In this document: piece by piece, positions 32,177-43,045 of the stretch
Layout: every line of letters begins with the position of its first letter
Numbering within the stretch: the first letter of the stretch is position 1
NCBI RefSeq assembly: GCF_023091745.1
Contig: NC_068920.1
Coordinates: forward strand, 147,961,622 to 148,025,621
DNA length: 64,000 bases
Direction: 5' to 3'
Origin: Budorcas taxicolor
Lineage: Eukaryota; Chordata; Mammalia; Artiodactyla; Bovidae
Program-made: the position numbers and the translations under genes
Notes under the pieces: model-generated
Database searches by the model: none
Told to the model about the DNA's origin: nothing
What the model saw: only the letters and a program-made list of their open reading frames with translations

Positions 32177-34455
32177 TGATGCTCAAACTCATGTCCATCT
32201 CACCAGTGATGCCATCCAACCATCTCATACTCTGTCATCTCCTTCTCCTCCCACCTTCAATCTTTCCCAGCATCAGGATCTTTTCAAATGAGTCAGTTCT
32301 TCGAATCAGGTGGCCAAAGTATTGGAGCTTCAGCTTCCCAGCATCAGTTCTTCCAATGAATATTCAGGATTGATTTCCTTTAGGATGGACTGGTTGGATC
32401 TCCTTGCAGTCCAAGGGACTCTAAAGACTCTTCTCCAACACCACAGTTCAAAGACATCAATTCTTTGACCCTCAGCTTTCTTTATATTCTAACTCTCACA
32501 TCCATACACGACTACTGGAAAAACCATAGCCTTGACTAGATGGATCTTTGTTAGCAAAGTAATGTCTCTGCTTTTTAATATGCTGTCTAGGTTGGTCATA
32601 GCTTTTCTTCCAAGGAGTAAGCATCTTTTAATTTCATGGCTGCAGTCACCATCTGCAGTGATTTTGGAGCCCAAGAAAAGAAAGTCTCTCACTGTTTCCA
32701 TTGTTTCTCCATCTATTTGCCATGAAGTGATGGGACCAGATGCCATGATCTTAGTTTTCTGAATGTTGAGTTTTAAGTCAGCTTTTTCACTCTCCTCTTT
32801 CATTTTCATCTAGAGGTTCTTCAGTTCTTCTTCACTTTCTGCCGTAAGGGTGGTGTCATCTGCATATGTGAGGTTATTGATATTTCTCCTGAAAATCTTG
32901 ATTCCAGTTTGTGCATTATCCAGCCTGGCAGTTTGCATAATGTACTCTGCATAAAAGTTAAACAAGCAGGGTGACAATATACAGCCTTGATGTACTCCTT
33001 TTCCTATTTGGAACCAGTCTGTTTTTCCATGTCCAGTTCTAACTGTTGCTTCCTGACCTCCATACAGATTTCTCTGGAGGCAGGTCACATGCTCTCGTAT
33101 TCCCATCTCTTGAAGAATTTTCCAGTTTGTTGTGATCCACACAGTCAAAGGCTTTGGCGTAGTCAATTAAGCAAAAGTACATGTTTTTCTGGAACTCACT
33201 TGCTTTTTTGATGATCCAACGGATGTTGGCAATCTGATCTCTTTTTGAAATCCAGCTTGAACATCTGCAAGTTCACAGTTCACATACTGTTGAAGCCTGG
33301 CTTGGAGAATTTTGAGCATGACTTTATTAGCTTGTAAGATGAGTGCAATTGTGTGGTAGTTTGAACATTCTTTGGCATTGCCTTTCTTTGGGGTTGGAAT
33401 GAAAACTGACCTTTTCCAGTCCAGTGGCCACTGCTGAGTTTTCCAGATTTGCTGGCATATTGAGTGCAGCACTTTCACAGTATCATCTTTTAGGGTTTGA
33501 AATAGCTCCACTGGAATTCCATCACCTCCACTAGCTTTGTTCATAGAGATGCTTCCTAAGGCCCACTTGACTTCACATTCCAGGATGTCTGGCTCTAGGT
33601 GAATGATCACACCATCGTGATTATCTGGGTCATGAAGATCTTTTTTGTATAGTTCTTCTGTGTATTCTTGCCATCTCTTCTTAATATCTTCTGCTTCTTT
33701 TAGGCCCATACCTTTTTCTGTCTTTTATTGTGCCCATCTTTTTATGAAATGTTCCCTTGGTATCTCTAATTTCCTTGAAGAGATCTCTAGTCTTTCCCAT
33801 TCTATTGTTTTCATCTGTTTCTTTGCATTGATCTGAGGAAGGCTTTCTTATCTCTCATTGCTATTCTCTGGAACTCTGCATTTAAATGGGTATATCTTTC
33901 CTTTTCTCATTTGTCTTTGCTTCTCTTCTATTCATAGCTATTTGTAAGACCTCCTCAGACAGCCATTTTGCCTTTTTGCATTTCTTTTTCTTGGGGATGG
34001 TCTTGATCACTGCCTCTTGTATAACGTCATGAACCTCCGTCCATAGTTCTTCAGGCACTCTGTCTATCAGATCTAATCTCTTGAATCTATTTCTCACTTC
34101 CACTGTATAATCATAAGAGATTTGATTTAGGTCATACCTGAATGGTCTAGTGGTTTTCCCTACTTTCTTCAGTTTAAGTCTGAATTTGGCAATAAGGAGA
34201 TCATGATCTGAGCCACAGTCAGCTCCTGGTCTTGTTTTTGCTGACTGTATAGAGCTTCTCCATCTTTGGCTGCAAAGAATGTAATCAGTCTGATTTTGGT
34301 GTTGACCATCTGGTGACGTCCATGTATAGAGTCTTCTCCTGTGCTGTTGGGAGAGGGTGTTTGCTATGACCAGTGCGTTCTCTTGGCAAAACTCTGTTAG
34401 CCTTTGACCTGCTGTGTTTTGTGCTCCAAGGCCAAATTTGCTGGCATATTGAGTG
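32177..34455 (-). mobile_element. BovB LINE, 2.3 kb, missing both ends
   Basis: A long reverse BovB copy. The expected terminal roughly 150 bases at the 3' side are absent: it starts at TGCTCAAACTCATGTCC. At the 5' side it stops inside the endonuclease region. The last stretch (about 34436-34455) instead matches a piece of the RT region also found at 33446-33466. No flanking target duplication was found, which suggests deletion or rearrangement after insertion. Confidence 0.93.
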
Positions 34456-34499
34456 TAGTAATCCAAGTACAGTGGGCATAGATACATACTATGTTTCAC
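32489..34499 (-). pseudogene. BovB endonuclease/RT pseudogene, fragmented
   Basis: The minus strand retains pieces of the BovB polyprotein. There is a C-terminal endonuclease part with its linker (33882-34499) and RT fingers (33167-33709). The RT palm follows (32810-33166) with YADD at 32855-32866 and HQGCILSPC just before it, then a post-palm piece (32489-32809). Stops and shifts separate these segments. The N-terminal endonuclease motifs are missing. The first residues of the 34499 frame come from flanking DNA, not BovB. It is non-functional. Confidence 0.9.
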
Positions 34500-34595
34500 T
34501 CAGTGAATGATCATATCCACTGCTGTTGTATTTCCATAAAATGATCATTAAGGTGAAATAAATAACACCAAAAATTTTTTAAAGTTTTTTAAAAA

Positions 34596-34872
34596 ACGTT
34601 GTTTATTTGTGGCTGCACAGGCTCTTTGTTGCTGTGGGCAGACTCTTTAGCTGCGGCGAGCCGGCGCTACTCTCTAGCTGTGGGGCACGGACTTCTCACT
34701 GCAGTGTCTTCTCTTGTTGCAGACCTCGGCCCCCAGAGCGTGGGCTCAGTGGTTGTGACACACAGGCTTAGTTATCCCTTGGCATGTGGAATCTTCCCGG
34801 ACCAGGGATTGAATCCAGGTCGCCTGCATTGGCAAGCCAATTCTTAACCCATGGACCACCAAGGAAATCCTA
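34596..34872 (-). mobile_element. CHR-type SINE, long form
   Basis: A reverse tRNA-derived SINE with the long cetartiodactyl body (GCTGCGGCGAGCCGGCGCTA, then TCTCTTGTTGCAGACC). The head reads GACCAGGGATTGAATCCAGG and ends GACCACCAAGGAAATCC. Confidence 0.85.
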
Positions 34873-35066
34873 GAGCCAGAGCTTTAGGATCGGTGGCATT
34901 CTTCTTTCCCTTTAGATTTTCTATTAATTAATTTGACACAGTAACTTACTGAGCACCATGACTTTTTGTTGTAAGCCTGGCTAAAGTTTGTGATCTGCTG
35001 GGGCACACGTGTTACTTTAATGAATCCTCACAAGGATCTAAGTTGATGGCTTCTATCATGATCCCT

Positions 35067-35376
35067 GGGCTTCCCTCACAGCTCAGTTGGTAGAGAATCT
35101 GCCTGCAATGCAGGAGACCCCGGTTCGATTCCTGGGTTGGGAAGATCCACTGGAGAACGGATAGGCTACCCACTCCGGTATTCTTGGGCTTCCCTTGTGG
35201 CTCAGCTGGTAAAGAATACACCTGCAATGCGGGAGACCTGGATTTGATCCCTGGGTTGGGACGATCCCCTGAAGAAGGGAAAGGCTACCCACTTGAGTAT
35301 TGTGGCCTGGAGAATTCTATTAAACAGTCCATGGGATTGCAGAGAGTTGGACATGATTGAGCAACTTTTACTTTCA
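35067..35376 (+). mobile_element. Bov-tA with duplicated head, inserted as one unit
   Basis: A partial head-plus-body (35067-35185) is followed by a complete Bov-tA (35186-35376). One 14-bp target duplication brackets both (35053-35066 and 35377-35390, two mismatches, shared TGATCCCT). It has the same architecture as the copy at 19927-20232. Confidence 0.9.
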
Positions 35377-35390
35377 CTATGGTGATCCCT

Positions 35391-35475
35391 AATTCAGAGA
35401 TGAGGAAACTGGGGTCCGGAAGGGTCAGGTAGGCGGCCGAGAGTTGCACAGCAAGTGTTGGAATTAAAGGTCCAA
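35391..35475 (-). mobile_element. MIR SINE fragment
   Basis: Antisense MIR: GATGAGGAAACTGGGGTCC and then GTTGCACAGCAAGTG. Confidence 0.65.
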
Positions 35476-35744
35476 TGGATCCTCTCACCCTGGGGTGTCG
35501 CCTCTCCATAGGATGGCCCGCCCGGATGCCAGGGGTGTGATGCCGTTCATCCCAGGCTAAGGCAGGCTCTCTTTCTGTAAACATTTATCAGACAACTCCT
35601 GCTCAGGCACTGGCTTTGAGACTGGATGGGTAGGCTGTCCTGGCACCTCCCAATTTTTCCCAGAGATAGAGGAGAGGCAGGTGGTATCGGGGCCACTGGC
35701 AGTCAGCAGGGAGGCTGAGGGCAGAATGGGAAGCTTAAAGTTGA
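35476..35744. other. Unique sequence
   Basis: No feature is recognised. Confidence 0.4.
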
Positions 35745-35985
35745 CACATTTTTCATTTTAAAGTTTGCTACACTGACGTGTCAAGTAGGAATTAGAAAAG
35801 GTGCTGATTTCTGGAAGTTCACACACCTAAAATAATCTGGAGGCGATAGGCAGCACGCCTTAAACTCTTGAGGTGCGTATTCATTAGCCGGACACGTCTT
35901 AAAGGCTCGGAGCGCGTGACTGAGACCGAGGGTGTTTATCTGGCCTTTATATGAAATTCCTTAAAAAAAAACAACAAAACTGAAC
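35745..35985. promoter_or_regulatory. Unmasked block, possible conserved noncoding element
   Basis: This repeat-free stretch holds CAACTGACG-type and T-box-like TCACACACCT cores. It also holds a TTTATCTGG GATA-like site next to CCTTTATATG, one mismatch from a CArG box, near 35935-35950. It has a few CpGs. Regulatory function is only a suggestion. Confidence 0.2.
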
Positions 35986-36929
35986 AGAGAGAAGTTCTTT
36001 CTCTCAAATCAGATGAGAACCATCAGCCTGAGGACTTTAAAAAGAAGAGCATGACTGTGGTGTCCCAAACGTCCCCTGCAGAGGTGACAGGTCTCTGGGA
36101 GGTGGACTCACTGCTCTCAGGATGAGTGCCGGCCGCCACCCTCACCCCCCGGGCTCCTGAGGCCAGTGTGTGCCCGAGTCCCGTGGCCTCATGCGGCGCC
36201 TTGAAGGGATCAAGTGCCTGAGTTACTCACATCCCAGTTCCCCATGGGGTAGGTGATGGTGACCACCCACGGCTGGGGACACAGGCTGAGGCCTGGGCAG
36301 CAGATGTTAACCGGGGCCGGGGGAGGCCGTTGCTGGTGAAGAGAAACCCCCTCAGGGCACCCCAGGCCGTCTTCTGCACAGAAGCAACAACTCAGATCTA
36401 CACTCCTCTGACACCCCCACCACAAGCACGCCCGCTCTGAGAACCCGGGTCAGGTGGTCTTGGAGTGAGTCTGTCTTTCGTCCTGTTTGTGGACTTGAGT
36501 GGACGATGCTGACCCTGTTCCTGATGGCTGAGCACTCTCTGGGACAGCCCAGCCCGGTGCCCTGGCCTTTCCTGCCTCTCGCTCTGCAGCTGAGGGGCCC
36601 TGGGGTCTGCACACCCTGTCTGCGTGTGGGTGGGTGAGGTGGCGGGGGGTCGAGCATGGTCGACTGAGAGCGCTCAGTGAGCTCATGGCCGCACAAGGAC
36701 ATGCCTCGCTGGATACAGTGTGTTATCAGGGCGAAGGGCCACTGTGGCCGGACTGAGCAACAGCACCCTGACGCCTGGGCCCTGGGCCTGGCCTGCTGTG
36801 CTTCACCCTCCTGCTCTGCCGAGTGAAGCCAAGACCCCCACCTACGTAGCAGGACACCAAGGCCACGAAGTGCAGGCCCCGGTTGCCCCCTACCTTGCCT
36901 CCCCGCTCCCAACTGGTCCTCTGATTCTG
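35986..36929. other. Unique GC-rich sequence, no gene recognised
   Basis: An open frame of 186 codons on the minus strand (36352-36912) has no domain and overlaps another frame. I treat it as chance. Confidence 0.4.
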
Positions 36930-37095
36930 TTCATACCCTGCTTGGGTGCTTGTTAGCTGTGTGACCATGGGCGAGTGTCTTAACCTCTCTGAGTCTCAGT
37001 TCCTTCGTCCATCAAATGGATACACTGATTCTGACTTCAGAAGACTTCGTTGAAGGTGCTAGGCACTGGATGTAGGGCTTGGCATTGCAGGTGCT
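36930..37095 (+). mobile_element. MIR SINE
   Basis: Plus-strand MIR: GTTAGCTGTGTGACCATGGG, then CTTAACCTCTCTGAGTCTCA and ATCAAATGGATACACTGATT. Confidence 0.82.
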
Positions 37096-37609
37096 TAAAA
37101 GAATGTCACTGCCCTCCGCGCTCCTGCTGTCTTTAAAGGGGGCACTCTCCTCCCTCCTGCTTCATCCTCTCCAGTCTCGCGCAGCTCTCTGCCCTCTGTG
37201 GGTCTCCTCTGCTGCACTTCCACGGGCTCCCCCTGACTGTCTGATGGCCCTGGCTGGTCCTGGCCACTCGGGCAGCACGGAGCCAGGAGGAAGGAGCCGT
37301 AGTGGGACCCCTGGGTGAGACCCTCTTCATGCTGATGAGGGGAGAATCCTCCCTCTCCCCTTCTCAGAGCAATGCCAGCCACAGGATCCTAAGTTTGAGG
37401 CCTTTCTTTTTTGGAAAAAAAGAGAGAAAAACAGTGTTTCACATGACTGTTCAGTTGTAGAGAACAGTTCCTCTTGGGAGCTGAGGAGTGCAGACCTGGA
37501 TTTGGGGGGCGGGGCCCCTGTGGTGGGAGATGGAGGAAACTGGGCATCCCGCCTTCAGGGAAAGATGGTCCCTGAGCAGGCTGTTTGGATGGCAGGCATC
37601 AAAAAGCAT
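37096..37609. other. Unique sequence
   Basis: No feature is recognised apart from a short A-rich run near 37410-37430. Confidence 0.4.
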
Positions 37610-37747
37610 GAGTGCGTGTATGTGTGCGTGTGTGCATGCATGCGTGTATGTGGGTGCATGTGTGTACACATGTATGTATCTGTGCGCATGCATGTGTGTA
37701 TGTTTGTGCACATGTGTGTATATATGCATATGAGTATATGTGTGTTG
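37610..37747. repeat. Interrupted TG / TGCA alternating repeat
   Basis: About 138 bp of alternating purine-pyrimidine sequence (TGTG, TGCA, TATG). It reads open on both strands as Cys/Val/Met-rich or His/Thr-rich peptides, which are artefacts. The sequence class is Z-DNA-prone. Confidence 0.95.
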
Positions 37748-38109
37748 GGGGGAGAACTGGACCCCATCCTTGCCAAGTGGGCTCCCCCGTCCCAGTTGCT
37801 ATCATGGGGGGAGGGGAGCCTGGTTCCCAGGAGGGGTCATGGGGACCTGCCCTCAACCCAGGCTCTCAGCCTTGGAGGTTTTATGGGTTTTATGGAGAAG
37901 GTTTTATACTGAAGAGAAACGGGGCCTTGTCTGTTTGTCCACTCCACCCGGGTCACTGCAAGCTTGACCTGGTTCAGATAGCGCTTTATCACACCACTCC
38001 CTACCCAGAAAAATCCCTGCCATTTAGGGGTTTCCTATTTATCTTGCAGTTTTATGGCCACTTGGCAAAATGGCCATGACTGTGGCCTGTGTGTTTAACT
38101 ATAGAGTCA
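37748..38109. other. Unique sequence
   Basis: No feature is recognised. Confidence 0.4.
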
Positions 38110-38119
38110 AATTATATAT

Positions 38120-38215
38120 TGACTGAGATCTCTCTTTGTGTTTCCCTCTGTGTGTCTCTCCATGTCACTCACACACTGACACACACACACATTTTCACAC
38201 AGACACACAAGCACA
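38120..38215. repeat. Short TCTG / CA-rich low-complexity tract
   Basis: CTCTCTTTGTG-type sequence passes into an imperfect CA repeat (CTGACACACACACACATTTT). Confidence 0.8.
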
Positions 38216-39765
38216 TCCATTACGGGCACAGCTAGGCATGAAGGCACCTGGGGTGGGTGAGGGTTGGCCCTCCAGCCAAGCTCCTTTTGGAAGTACAGTC
38301 TGAGCAGCTGCGTCCCTGGGAAGAGATGTGATTCACTGGGGTTTCTGGTGGCCCTGATCCCTGCTATTTAGTGGTGTCTGTGAGGGACAGTGAGGGGGAA
38401 GGAGGGACAGAAAGCCACAGAGCCTGGGGGCTGCTGGAGGCCTGTGTGTAGGACACCCGGCGCCCGGCCCTTGGGCAGGTGCGCACTTCTGGCCTCAGCC
38501 TCGCAGACATTCAGAGCCTCGTGGTCAGACTGAAGGCTTAGTCCGGTTTTCACTGGTTTCTCTCCATTCCAGTCCTGCAGACGGGGCTGACTGCTGTGTT
38601 TTCAGAGGCCGACTGGATTGCAGGGCGCCATGCTGGACACAGGGCCCTGCCGGCGTCGCCCTCTGTGGCCAGTACTCTTGGCACGTTAGCCAGTATGGCC
38701 CTGGGTCCACAGGTCACATCTGGCTCTTCATGGGAGTTGGTTTGCAGTACCGCCTGTGTGGTTGTGGGTTCGAGGCCCGGGTGCTGCCCTGGTGCCAGGG
38801 CTGGCCGGTGCTCTGACCTTCAGCCATGCGGCCCGTCAGGCCCCTGCGCCTCGGGCCTCAGGAAGACGGAGGCCCCTCCCCATGACAAGCGGCAGACAGC
38901 ACAGACAGCTCTCTGGCGATGGGGATACATCCGGCCTGGGTCACCTGGACGCCCACTGCAGCCAGGATGCTGGGCTTCTGCTGAGGTCAGCAGTTTGAGC
39001 TTGTCTCCCTGTGACCATGCATGGTTGGCCTGAAACGCTTTCCTGGATCCCATGGGGACCATTCCATGGGATGGAAGGAAGGGGGCAGTCAATGCAAGGA
39101 GCCACCCTGAAAGGGGAGAGAGCGGGAGACCAGGGCATGTGTGCCATTCTCTAAGATGAGAGGCATCAGCATTGAAAATTGATTGCAGGAAGCTGGTGGA
39201 GAGAAAAAGAACAGGAGAGAGAGAGATGGCCCATCCACGAGACAGGGGCCTTGGGAAGCTGGAAGGGAGTTGGTCAGGAGCCCAGCTGGAGACGGGCCTT
39301 GAGGAGAGGGAGGGACCAGACGAGGCAGAGACGGGCCTGGCTGGACATGGGGAGAGCCCCTGCCTGCGGGTGGCCTCTGAAGCACTGACATGAATGGAGG
39401 AGGCAGCTCTGAGTTTTCAGGAGGGGGCACGTTTCCGGAAGTTATCACACGACTAGAAGCAGCACTGGGGGTCAGGGCAGGGGCTCCAGGTGGCGGCAGG
39501 GAACAGCCCTGGGGGACCAGGGCTTCTCCTCGTGGGGCCCACGCAGGTAGAGGCAGGGCAAGGTCACACTCTGGTCCCTGCTGCACCTCTGACCTTGTAT
39601 GATGCTTAGTAGGATGCTATCTCCCTGGGCCTCGACTTTATCCATGTGATGAGGAGCCCAGAATAGAAAAGCAGTAAGGCCCCCTAGAGACCTGGGAGTA
39701 AATTGAAGGCCACAGGTTGAAGATGGAAGATCTCTGTCACTTCTGATGAATGCTGGAGAGGAGGA
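38216..39765. other. Unique GC-rich sequence, weak MIR trace
   Basis: Segment 39605-39680 weakly resembles plus-strand MIR (CCTGGGCCTCGACTTTATCC). The open frames at 38596-39033 (145 codons) and 39089-39586 (165 codons, minus) have no domain. The plus strand at 39185-39240 is purine-rich. Confidence 0.4.
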
Positions 39766-39945
39766 AGTGAAGGTCGCTCAGTTGTGTCCAACTCTTTGCA
39801 ACCCCATGGACTATACAGGCCGTGGAATTCTCCAGGCCAGAGTGGGTAGCCTTTCCCTTCTCCAGGGGATCTGCCCAACCCAGGATCGAACCAGGTCTCC
39901 TGCATTGCAGGCAGATTCTTTACCAGCTGAGCCACCAGGGAAGCC
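39766..39945 (-). mobile_element. Bov-tA SINE
   Basis: A reverse Bov-tA of the ACTATACAGGCCGTGGAATT subtype (compare 19970). It carries short internal deletions in the body and ends GAGCCACCAGGGAAGCCC. Confidence 0.92.
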
Positions 39946-40242
39946 CTGGAGTTAATGTGTGGTAGGCCTGAAGTATGAAACCAAGAAGCAGGATTTGATT
40001 ACTGCCTTGGGATTTTGCACTGGGTTCTTTTGCACAGAATTTAGGTTTGTAGGTTAATTACAAAAATGTTACCAGAAAAAAGAAAACCCTCCTGATTTTT
40101 CATGGGTGATTGATCTAGATGTTGAGTTCCCTTCTGTCCCTTTGATGTCTGCAAGTAGAGGATTCTGCGGCCCTTTGGCATCAACAGTTGGCAGTGGGGA
40201 AGGAAGAAAGGAGGTGAAAGTGTTCAGCATTTCTATGTGTTG

Positions 40243-41311
40243 GTTTAGTTGTTGTTTAGTCACTAAGGCATGTCCGACTCTTTGAGACCCCATGGACCAC
40301 AGCATGCCAGGCTCTTCTGTCCTCTGCTATCTTCCAGAGTTTGCTCAGAATCATGTACATTGAATCAATGATGTCATCCAACCATCTCATCCTCTGTCAT
40401 CCTCTTCTCCTCCTGCCTTTAATCTTTCCTAGCACCAGGGTCTTTTCCAGTGAGTTGGCTCTTCACATCAAGTGGCCAAAGTATTGGAGTTTCAGCATCA
40501 GTCCTTCCGATGAATATTCAGGGTTGATTTCCTTTAAGATTGACTTATTTGATCTCCTTTCTGTCCAAGCGACTCTCAAGAGTCTTCTCCAGTACCACAA
40601 TTTGAAAGCATCAGTTCTTGGGCACTCAGCCTTCATTATGGTCCAGCTCTCGCATCCATACATGACTACTGGAAAAACCATAGCTTTGACCATATAGACC
40701 TTTGTTGGCAAAGTGATGTCCTTGCTTTTCAATACACGGTCTAGGTTGGTCACAGCCTTTCTTCCAAGGAGAAAGCATCTTATAATTTTGTGGCTGCAGT
40801 CACCATCTGCAGTGATTTTGGGATGCAAGAAAATAAAATCTGTCACTGCTTCTACTTTTTCCGATTCTGTTTGCTGTGAAGTGATGGGACTGGATGTCAT
40901 GATCTTTTTTTTTTTTAATGTTGAGTTTCAAGTTGTCTTTTTCACTCTTCTCTTTCATCCTCATTAAGAGGCTTTTTAGTTCCTCTTCACTTTTTGCCAT
41001 TAGAGTGGTATCATCTGCATACCTGAGATTGTTATTTCTCCCAGCGATCTTGATGCCAGTTTCTGATTCACCCAGCTTGGCATGTCACAAGATGTACTCT
41101 GCATATAAGTTAAGCAAGTTGACAGTAATACAGCCTTGTCATACTCCTTTCCCAGTTTTGAATCAGTCTGTTGTTTCATGTCCGGTTCTAACTGTTGCTT
41201 CTTGACATGCATACAGGTTTCTCAGGGGACAGGTAAAGTAGTCTGTTACTTCTGTCTCTTTAAGCATTTTCCGCAGTTTATTGTGATCCATACAAAGACT
41301 TTAGTGTAGTC
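40243..41311 (-). mobile_element. BovB LINE, 1.07 kb 3' portion
   Basis: Reverse BovB from GTTTAGTTGTTGTTTAGTC up to the palm of the RT. The upstream boundary is abrupt: the BovB phrase ending AGTGTAGTC passes directly into the interior of a CHR SINE at 41312. The RT YADD codons are still readable near 41010-41020. Frames are broken. Confidence 0.93.
40463..41212 (-). pseudogene. BovB RT C-terminal pseudogene
   Basis: Minus-strand remnants (41000-41212, 40800-41000 and 40463-40900) cover the RT palm and thumb and the C-terminal region with CESWTIMKAE and FKLWYWRRLLRV. They lie in different frames with shifts between them. It is non-functional and truncated at its N-terminal side. Confidence 0.85.
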
Positions 41312-41395
41312 CAATGCAGGGGGAGTGCATTCAATCCCTGGTGGAGGAGCTAAGACCCATATACCTCTGGCCAAAAAATAAAAAAAATAAAACAG
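41312..41395 (+). mobile_element. CHR-type SINE fragment, head missing
   Basis: CAATGCAGGGGGAGTGCATT is followed by TCAATCCCTGGTGGAGGAGC and an A-rich tail (GGCCAAAAAATAAAAAAAAT). The first part of the SINE is gone at the junction with BovB. Confidence 0.75.
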
Positions 41396-41639
41396 AAGCA
41401 ATGTTGTAGCATGTTGAATAAAGACTCAAAAATGGTCCATATCAAAAAATTTTAAAAAGCGAGAGAAAGGGTGTGGTGAGATCATTTAATAACTTTACTT
41501 CTCTCTGCTCTCTTGGCTTCTGCCTGTTATAATGAACAATTAAGGAAATTGAAAATAAGCCATGTATTAGGTCCAAGAGGGGAAAAAAGCAAAGATAAAG
41601 CAAGCCGGTTAGAAGTGCATTTCATTTCGTGTATACAGT

Positions 41640-41849
41640 GTGATGCTCAGTCATGTCCAGCTCTTTTGTGACCCCATGGACTGTATCCCACCCAGCTCCT
41701 CTGTCCATGGGATTCTCCAGGCAAGAATACTGGGTTGGGTTTCCATTTCCTCCTCCAGGGGATCTTCCAGGCCCAGGGATCAAACTTGCATTTCCTGAGT
41801 CTCTTGTGTTGCAGGCAAATTCTTTACCACTGAGCCACTGGGGAAGCCC
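41640..41849 (-). mobile_element. Bov-tA SINE
   Basis: A full reverse SINE from GTGATGCTCAGTCATGTCC to GAGCCACTGGGGAAGCCCC. Confidence 0.92.
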
Positions 41850-42424
41850 CGTTTCACTTTGTACCAAAACTAAAACTAGTATTTACACCCGTCTCAAGGA
41901 ATCTGGCAAATTTGAATAGGGTCATTGTTCTTGCTCATAAAACAAGTGCCACCGAGTCACATAACAATACATAACGCAACCACTCAGAGGGAAGTATGTT
42001 AAGCAAGAAAACAATATTTCTGTTTCTTCAGATTCCATTCTGCCTGTTGTTAGGACATCAAGGAGCACTAGGGGCTCTGCTTATTTCAGCTTAAGCCTGC
42101 GAATCTTGATCAAAGTCATCAAATCACCTATCTGCCCCTCTTTCTTCCTCTGTGAAAGAAGAAAGTTCTTTGGGAGCATCTGTACCTTCGAGGTGTCTGT
42201 GCAGATACGGTTTCACTTCTCCTGCCCCTGGGTTCTCTCCTCTTTCCCCCTGGCTTCTGGATGTTTGGGAGCAGGTCACTTTCCTCCTCCTAAAGTGACC
42301 TACTCTAGAATTTCCTGAGATGCTCCAAGCTGCATCTCAGTTGCAGCCCTTTGGGCACTGTGCACACTATCCTACAGGCAACTCTGTTATTTCTAGGCAT
42401 CCCTTTGCTTCCATGTCTTTGAAA
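41850..42424. other. Unique sequence
   Basis: No feature is recognised. Confidence 0.4.
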
Positions 42425-43036
42425 AAAATTAACTTACTTGAAACATAATAAGCACACGAGAAGTGCAAAAGCATAATGCATGCCTTGATGAATTATCCTA
42501 ATGTTCACATGCAACTGTCACAAACTAGAACTTTACTAGTAGCCTCATGTGCCTCCCAGGTACCCTCTTATCCTACTCCTCAAAGCTAACCACTATCCTG
42601 ACGTCTAACAACAGATTAGGTTTGCTGTTCTCACCTTTATGTAAACTGAGTTATGATCTTTGAGAAGACAATGTTTGTGCTGTGGGATGGAATATTCCGT
42701 AAATGTCAGGTAGACTGCATTGACTATCCAGGTCATCTCTATCTTCACAGATTTTCTACCTGTTGTATCTACCAGTTACTGATAGAAAGGTATTGGAGCT
42801 TTCAGCTATAATAGTTGATGTGTTTACTTCTCCTTGAAGTTCTATCAGTTTTTGCCTCTCATATTTTGATGTTCCATTATTAGGTATTCATGTATTAGGG
42901 CTTTTATGCCCTCTTGGAGAACTGACCCCTTTATCATTATGTAAGTCCTCTCTTTATCCCTGATAAGCTTCCATATTTTGAAGTCTGCTTTGTCTGAGAT
43001 TAATGTAACTACTCCACTTTTCTTTTGACTAGTGTT
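42425..43036 (-). mobile_element. Ancient L1M, ORF2 endonuclease region (left part)
   Basis: From about 42730 the sequence is antisense L1M ORF2 endonuclease (CTATAATAGTTGATGTGTTT, TCTTTATCCCTGATAAGCTT, GAGATTAATGTAACTACTCC). It breaks off at TTGACTAGTGTT, where the BovB nest inserted, and continues at 47404. The part 42425-42700 (AACCACTATCCTGACGTCTA) looks like another L1M-type fragment, less certain. Confidence 0.8.
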
Positions 43037-43045
43037 CAGTTTAGT

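Noticed and set aside
36352..36912. 186-codon minus frame
   Set aside because: It is GC-driven, without a domain, and overlapped by other frames.
39089..39586. 165-codon minus frame, Pro- and Ser-rich
   Set aside because: It is the complement of a purine-rich stretch. No domain or exon signals support it.
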